A stretch of DNA of 64,000 bases from Bipolaris cookei (taxonomy: Eukaryota > Ascomycota > Dothideomycetes > Pleosporales > Pleosporaceae), in assembly GCA_002286855.1 (NCBI GenBank), contig NRSV01000041.1:1-64000 (forward strand). Direction: 5' to 3'. The position numbers and the translations under genes are program-made. The notes beneath the pieces were generated by a model, which saw nothing but the letters and a program-made list of their open reading frames with translations, did no database searches and was not told where the DNA came from. This document shows, one piece after another, positions 56,905 to 64,000 of the stretch (position 1 is the first letter of the stretch; every line of letters starts with the position of its first letter).

Positions 56905-59900
56905 ATGGATGTCCTCATCTTCGGAGACCAAACCGCCGACCAGTACCCGCTCCTGCGGAAGGCTTGCACCTGGAAGAGCAACGCAACCCTGACGACCTTT
57001 CTCGACCGAATCAGTGTTGTCATTCGCGAAGAGGTGCAAAAGCTGCCACGAACACAGCGAGACCAAATTCCCAACTTCCTGACAACATGGGATCTTGTGG
57101 AAGCATACTACGCCAAGGGACTGAAAATTCCTGAAATTGAGAGTTGTATGGTTACCATTGCGCAGTTGGCGCACTACATCGGGTGAGCCTTTTTTTCGTG
57201 TGCTTGTTAAGTCTCTTGCTGACCTTTTAGATACTTTGCCGAGAACCCAACAGAGCTTCCAAACCCATCAAACACCCGAGTCGTCGGACTTTGCACCGGC
57301 CTGCTTGCAGGTTCTGTCGTTGCATCTGCCAGGTCACTGAGTGAGCTTCTCCCACTCGCGACAGAAGCCGTCCGCGTTGCTTTCCGCGCAGGCACCTGCG
57401 TTGGTGCAGCCAAGGAGGCACTTGAGCAATCTTCTGCCTCCAAAGAGTCGTGGTCCACTATCGTGACCAACATTTCTGAAGATGCTGCCAAGGACGCCAT
57501 CACTGCATTCCACGAGGAGCAAAAGATCCCGACCTTGGCTCAGGCTTACATTAGCGCTGTTAGTACAATGGCGCTAACTATCAGCGGCCCGCCAGCTACC
57601 ACGAAGCGCCTTCTCAAGAAGGAGGCTTTCAAGTCCAGTGCTCGTGTGCCTATCCCCGTATATGCGCCCTACCATGCATCTCACTTGTATGCTCAGGCGG
57701 ACATCGACCGTATCCTCGACAAGGACGCCATTAGGCATCTGCAGCAATTCCGCCCAGTTGCTCTGGTTCATTCGGCAGCCACTGGAAAATGCCAGAATGC
57801 TACCAACACTTTGGAGTTGGTCCGAACTGCCCTTCATGAGATGCTTGTTGAGCCTGTGAGATGGGACGGCCTCCTTTCCGAGGTCGTCTCCCAGGTCACC
57901 TCTGCATCCAACGCACAGTGCTCTGTCTCCGCATTTGGTGTAACATCCATTACCAACAGCCTTGCATCCGCGCTGAAGAATGGTGGCCAATCATCCATCA
58001 CCGTTCGCGACCAGTCTGCCTGGGTACCAGCCGAGCATGATAGCCGAGGCCGTACACAGAATGACAAGATTGCCATTGTTGGTATGTCTGGTCGTTTTCC
58101 TGGTGCTGCCAACCCTGAGGCGCTCTGGGATCTTCTCGAGCGCGGTCTGGATGTCCACCGTGAAGTCCCTGCAGACCGTTTCGACGCAAAAGCCCATTGC
58201 GACCCCTCAGGCAAGGGCAAGAACAAGAGCCATACCCCTTACGGCTGCTTCATCGATGAGCCCGGTCTATTCGACCCCCGCTTTTTCAACATGTCTCCCC
58301 GTGAGGCTGCCCAGACTGATCCCATGGGTCGTCTAGCCCTTACAACTGCCTACGAAGCCCTCGAAATGTCTGGATACGTACCAAACCGCACTCCCTCGAC
58401 CAAACTCGAGCGCATTGGTACCTTCTACGGTCAGACTTCGGACGATTGGCGTGAGATCAATGCTGCAGAGAACATCGACACCTACTTCATCACTGGTGGC
58501 GTGAGGGCCTTTGCGCCTGGCCGTATCAACTATTACTTCAAGTTCTCCGGCCCCTCCTACAGTGTCGACACTGCTTGCTCTTCTTCGCTTGCTGCCATCC
58601 AGCTGGCCTGCACTTCTCTTTGGGCCGGTGACTGCGATACTGCTTGCGCTGGTGGTCTCAATGTCCTTACTAACCCGGACATTTTCTCCGGTCTTAGCAA
58701 GGGCCAGTTCTTGTCCAAAACTGGAAGCTGCAAGACTTACGACAACGATGCTGATGGTTACTGCCGTGGTGACGGTTGTGGTTCCGTCGTCCTTAAGCGT
58801 TACGAGGATGCCATTGCTGACAAGGACAACATTCTTGGTTGCATCCTTGGCGCTGCCACCAACCACAGTGCCGAGGCCGTTTCCATCACTCACCCTCACG
58901 CTGGTGCGCAAGAGTACCTTTACAACAAGGTCCTCTCCAGCGCTGGTGTTGATGCTCATGAGATCAGCTACGTGGAGATGCACGGCACTGGTACCCAGGC
59001 CGGCGATGGAATTGAGATGACCTCGGTCACCAACGCCTTTGCTCCTCGCCACCGCCAGCGTACCCCCGAGCAGACTCTGCACTTGGGTGCCATCAAGGCC
59101 AACATTGGACACGGCGAAGCTGCTTCTGGTATTAACTCTCTCGTTAAGGTCTTGATGATGATGAAGAAGAACGCTATTCCTGCCAATGTGGGTATCAAGG
59201 GTGTCATGAACAAGACCTTCCCCAAGGATCTTGCACAGCGCAACGTGCACATTGAGACTACTCAGGTTGCTTGGCCACGCAAGGGTGCGGAGAAGCGCAA
59301 GATCTTCTTGAACAACTTCTCTGCTGCTGGTGGAAACACCGCTGTCATCCTTGAGGACGGCCCTCTTCCCGAGGAACCCAAGGGTGTTGACCCTCGCACC
59401 ATGCACATGGTTACCGTCAGTGCTAGGTCTATCGCATCGCTGAAGAAGAACATCAACAACTTGATCGATTTCATCGACGAGAACCCATCCATCACGCTGC
59501 CCAGCTTGGCCTACACTACGACTGCTCGGCGCATCCAGCACAACTACCGCGTTGCCTTCTGCGTCTCTGACATGTCCAAGGTCAAGGATGGCCTTCGTGC
59601 TCAGCTCAAGGATACCTACAGCCCTTTGCCCATGGTTCCAACCAAGACTGCCTTTACCTTCACTGGTCAGGGTTCGCAGTACACTGGCCTTGGTCAGAAG
59701 CTGTATGAGGACCTTGAAACTTTCAAGAACGATATCGACCAGCTAGACAGGCTTGCTCGTCTGCACTCTCTTCCCTCGATTCTGCCCCTCTTGACCGGCG
59801 CAGACGTTGCTACTCTTTCGCCAGTAGTTGTCCAGCTCGGTATGGCCTGCATTCAAGTTGCTCTCGCTCGCATGTGGGGTGCTTGGGGTGTTCGCCCCAT

Positions 59901-62900
59901 CGCTGTCATTGGCCACAGCCTTGGCGAGTACGCAGCTCTCCACGTTGCTGGCGTCATCTCCGCCAGCGACATGGTGCTTCTAGTTGGTCGCCGTGCTCAG
60001 ATCTTAGAGGAAGAGTGCACTGCCAACACTCATGGCATGCTTGCTGTCAAGGGCAGCGTTGAGGCCATCAAGGCAGCCTTGGGCGGCAAGATGACCGAGA
60101 TTGCTTGCATGAACGGTCCTGAAGAGACTGTCCTCTGTGGTACTGTTGATGTTGTCGACTCTACTAACGAGCTTCTTGCTTCCAAGGGATTCAAGTCAAC
60201 GAAGCTGAATGTCCCATTCGCCTTCCACTCTGCTCAGGTTGAGCCTATTCTTGAGAAATTTAAGGCTGCCGCTGCCTCGGTCACCTTCAACAAGCCTGTT
60301 GTGCCGGTTATGTCGCCCCTCAATGGCGACATCATCGTAGAGGCTGGTATCATCGGCCCCGACTACCTTGCTCGTCACGCCCGCGAGACTGTGAACTTCT
60401 GGACTGCTCTGACCAACGGCCAGGAGCAGAAGCTCTTCGATGCTAAGACTGCTTGGCTCGAGGTCGGAGCCCACCCTGTCTGCAGCGGTATGGTCAAGTC
60501 TTCCCTTGGTGGTTCCCTCGTCGCGGCTGGATCTCTCCGCCGCAACGAGGATCCCTGGAAGACCCTCTCCAACACCCTGACTACCCTGTACCTGGCTGGT
60601 GTCTACATCGACTTCAACGAGTACCACAGGCTTTTCAACGATGCCCACCAGATGTACACTCTGCCTACTTATGCCTTTGACTCGAAGAAGTACTGGTTGG
60701 ACTACCACAATAACTGGACTCTTACCAAGGGTGAAGTTCTTCAGGCAGCCCCTGCAGTCAGCGCTATCGAGGCGGCACCGGTCGAGGAGGCACCTTCCAA
60801 GCTGTCGACAACTTCTTGCCACAAGATTGTCCGAGAGGATCTCCACGCCAACTCTGGCACTGTTATTGTCCAGTCTGACCTCTCCGACCCCAAGTTGAAG
60901 GCTACAATCACCGGTCACCAAGTCAACGGTACTCCTCTTACTCCATCTTCCCTATACGCTGATCAGGCAATGACTGTGGCCGACTACCTCTACCAGCAGC
61001 TTCGCCCTGGTACTGAAACACCAGGACTTAACGTCTGCTCAATGGAGGTTACCAAGACTCTCATCCCCCAGTATCCTCCTCCTGCCACTGGCCAGCACTT
61101 GCAGATTGAGGGTAACGCAGACCTTGAAACCAGCCAAGTCAAGATCACTTTCCGCACTGTCTCGGCCGATGGCTCTAAGATCCTCGCCGAGCACGCTGTT
61201 GGCATCGTGAAGTACGAAGATGTCAACGCCTGGAAGGAAGAGTGGGGTCGCATCCAGTACATGGTACAGTCCCAGATCGACATGCTCCAGCAGAAGCTTG
61301 CGACTGGCGCCGCCCACAAGGTTCTCCGTGGAATGGCCTACAAGCTTTTTAAGGCTCTTGTTACCTATGCCGACAACTACCGTGGTATGGAAGAAGTCAT
61401 CCTCGATGGTAAACAGACTGAGGCTACTGCTCAGGTTCAGTTCCAGACTACCGAGGCTGACGGTGAATTCCTCTGCTCCCCTTACTGGATTGATTCTCTT
61501 GCTCATCTTTCGGGTTTTATCGTCAATGCCTCCGATCACCTTGACTCTGAGAACTCTGTCTACATCTCTCATGGATGGGGATCTATCAAGATTGCCGGTA
61601 AGCTTTCGCCCGAGAAGAAGTACCGCTCCTATGTTCGCATGCAACCTGCTCCTGGCAACATCTCTGTTGGTGATGTCTACATCATGGACGGTGCTGAGAT
61701 CATTGGTATGGTCATGGGTCTCAAATTCCAGAACATTCCTCGCCGCGCTCTCAACATCATGATGCCCCCCGTCGGAAAGGCCGCTTCTGTTCCCGCTGCC
61801 AAGGCGGTTGCTAAGCCTGCTCCCAAGGCTCTTCCTGCCGCTGCTCCCGTCAAGACCCAAGCAGCCGTTCCCAAGGCAATGAAGGCTCCCAAGCCCGTCA
61901 AGGTTGTAAAGGTTGCTGCTCCTGCCGGTATCACCTCAAAGGTCATGAACATTGTCGCCCAAGAGATCGATGTCGACATGTCTGAGCTCGTTGACGAGGC
62001 CGCTTTCGAGAACCTCGGAGTCGACTCACTTCTATCTCTTACCATTTCTGCCAGGTTCCGCGAGGAGCTCGACATGGACATTCCTTCCACTCTCTTCACC
62101 GACTGCTCCACTGTTGGTGAACTGAAGAAGCACTTCTCTCAGTTCGATGGAGCTACCATCGTCGAGGATGACTCTTCGGTCACATCCGACGAGCCTTCTG
62201 GCGCGCCTACTCCTTTCGAGGCGCCTGCTGGTCAGAGTGACAGTACTCCTGCTAGCTCCGCTGGTAGCGACGACGGCCATGATGACATCAAGCCCTCGGC
62301 TGCTACTGAGGGCGGTGCCAGTCTGGCCCGCAAGCTTGTGGCTGAAGAGATGAGCGTTGATGTCTCCGAGATTACCGACGACCTTGACCTCACCGACATC
62401 GGCATGGACTCCCTCATGAGTCTTACTATCCTTGGTTCCATGCGTGAGGCTACCGGCCGCGATCTTCCTGCTGACTTCCTTACCGTCAACGTCACAATCA
62501 AGGATATCGAGACTGCGCTTGGCATGCGTCCTCAGCCCAAGGCTGCGAAGCCTGCCGCTAAGGCTTCCTCCAAAGCCCCTCAGCTCTCTGAGGTGAACAA
62601 GAAGCTCGCCTCGCTACCTGATGTCTCCAACCTGCCTCCTGCTTCCTCTGTCTTGCTCCAAGGTAATCCTAAGACCGCCACCAAGAAGTTCTTCTTGGTC
62701 CCCGACGGTTCTGGCAGCGCGACTAGCTACATCTCCATCCCCAACATCTCTCCTAGCATGGCTGTCTACGGACTCAACTGCCCATTCATGAAGTGTCCTG
62801 AGAAATGGACTTGTGGTGTTGAGGGTGTCTCCCGTCTTTACCTCAACGAGATCAAGCGCCGTCAACCAACTGGTCCTTACCTCATTGGTGGATGGTCTGC

Positions 62901-63477
62901 TGGTGGTGTCATGGCATACGAAGTCGCTCAGCAACTTGTGAACGCTGGTGAAAAGGTCGAAAGCCTTGTTCTTATCGATGCTCCCTGTCCAGTCGCTCTT
63001 GATCCTCTCCCTGCTCGTCTTCACATCTTCTTCGACCAGATTGGTCTCCTTGGCACTGGCAAACCCGGCGGTACTCCTTCATGGCTCCTTCCTCATTTTG
63101 CATCTGCGATTCAGAACCTTAAGGACTACGATCCGACCCCCATGGACCCCAAGATCGCTCCCCCCGTCCTCGCCATCTGGTGCACAGATGGTGTCTGCCC
63201 AAACCCTGAGGACCCCCGCCCTCCCCCAGGTGAGGGAGAGGACCCAGCTCCCATGAAGTGGCTTCTCAACAACCGTACTGATTTTTCTGACAACGGTTGG
63301 GCCCAGCTTCTCCCCAAGGAGAACTTTCAATACGCCGTCATGGGTGGCAACCACTTCACTATGATGAAGGGTGATCACGTAAGTTACTTCGCCATCCATC
63401 TTTCGCCCGCAACATGCTAACATATCTCCCAGGGTGTTACGCTTGGAAAGCTCATTCAGCAAGGTCTCAAGCTATGA
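56905..63477 (+). CDS. PKS1: non-reducing polyketide synthase of DHN-melanin (SAT-KS-AT-PT-ACP-ACP-TE)
   Basis: Exons 56905-57182, 57231-63378 and 63433-63477 give 2156 residues, the usual length. It condenses malonyl-CoA units into 1,3,6,8-tetrahydroxynaphthalene. Domains and visible active sites: SAT with Cys114 (GLCTG); KS from about 371 with Cys542 (DTACSSS), His677 (HGTGT) and His720 (NIGHGE); AT with Ser989 (GHSLG); PT with His1322 and Asp1514 (YWIDSLAHLSG); two ACPs with phosphopantetheine sites Ser1692 (GVDSLLS) and Ser1820 (GMDSLMS); and a Claisen-cyclase TE with Ser1982 (GWSAGG) and the late His in GGNHFTMM. The last exon adds only GVTLGKLIQQGLKL; without it the enzyme would end in a false tail. 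Ala/Lys/Pro-rich linkers separate PT from ACP1 and ACP2 from TE. All expected catalytic residues are present, so it should be active. Confidence 0.97.
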
Positions 63478-64000
63478 TGGCTTTGTGTCTTCGATGTTCT
63501 CGATTGTAATCACCGCATATTGCATGCATCTCGTTATGTTTCAAGTGTTGAGTAATGAGATGTTGGCGTTGGAATTTTCTTCACTTCTTTGTCAGTATGG
63601 CATTTAAGATATCACATGGCGCAGGTTTCGGGGTCACGATAAAGTTTTTGGCGAAGTGGCCTGACTGGATGGCGTTTGGGGCTTGAATCTTCTGGGTTTT
63701 GATTCGACACTCCCGCACACGACTTGATTGGCTTATGTTCTTTCCTATGTTCACGTACCGTTATGATTGATAGTTTCGCTCTGTACGTAATGTTTTGGCT
63801 TCCGCAATGCAAGGGTAACTTCATAAAATCTGGTCTTTGTTGCCTCGACATGCCATTGTTGACTTTGATTGTCTTTTGGTTGGAGAGCTGTCTACTTCGG
63901 CAACCCTTACACAGCATGCTCCAATTCACGCGGTGTACCATGCGCTCTTTTCCAACACCACGTTTCGGTAACCGAGTCTTTCATCTATCCTGCGCAGAAT
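63478..64000. other. 3' flank of the PKS gene
   Basis: No gene seen to the window edge; T-rich 3' UTR-like sequence. A 109-codon minus frame (63612-63941) has no recognisable content. Confidence 0.6.

Noticed and set aside
58333..59541. 402-codon minus frame inside the PKS
   Set aside because: Shadow of the KS region caused by strong codon bias; the plus strand clearly encodes the synthase.

Overview
The window looks like nuclear DNA of a filamentous ascomycete, most likely a Dothideomycete of the order Pleosporales. The evidence is short 46-90 bp introns with GTAAGT-type donors and CTAAC/CTGAC-like branch points, Pezizomycotina-type proteins, pogo/Fot1 and Tc1/mariner relics carrying C-to-T and G-to-A type stop codons that resemble repeat-induced point mutation (RIP), and a DHN-melanin locus with the BRN1 - CMR1 - PKS content known from Bipolaris/Cochliobolus and Alternaria. 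Coding regions were rebuilt by joining exons; all splice sites are predictions, checked by reading-frame continuity and family resemblance.

Region 1 (1-12.4 kb) is a repeat-rich accessory compartment. It holds three decayed pogo/Fot1-type transposase relics, one complete but dead Tc1/mariner element with long terminal inverted repeats and TA target duplications, and three solo-LTR-like elements each flanked by a 5-bp target duplication. Between them sit a secreted GH12 glucanase and an unlabelled small secreted cysteine-rich protein with a knottin-like cysteine pattern, which is a plausible effector.

Region 2 (12.4-35 kb) is mostly housekeeping: mitochondrial translation factor IF-2, a secreted cupredoxin, a CYP52-like cytochrome P450 convergent with a prenylcysteine oxidase, an unknown nuclear-looking protein divergent from a PARG-like macrodomain protein, the exosome nuclease RRP6 divergent from MDM35, a MAPEG membrane protein, the trans-Golgi clathrin adaptor GGA and the rRNA-modifying enzyme TSR3. 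A 2.8-kb gene-free stretch lies before the P450.

Region 3 (35-64 kb) is the melanin cluster: trihydroxynaphthalene reductase BRN1 (minus), the C2H2 plus Zn2Cys6 regulator CMR1 (minus) and the non-reducing polyketide synthase (plus). By known pathway logic the PKS makes the naphthol precursor (1,3,6,8-tetrahydroxynaphthalene), BRN1 reduces 1,3,8-trihydroxynaphthalene, and CMR1 switches the genes on. The three genes are separated by unusually long gene-free spaces (5.4 kb and 12.2 kb). No tRNA, rRNA or CRISPR was found.
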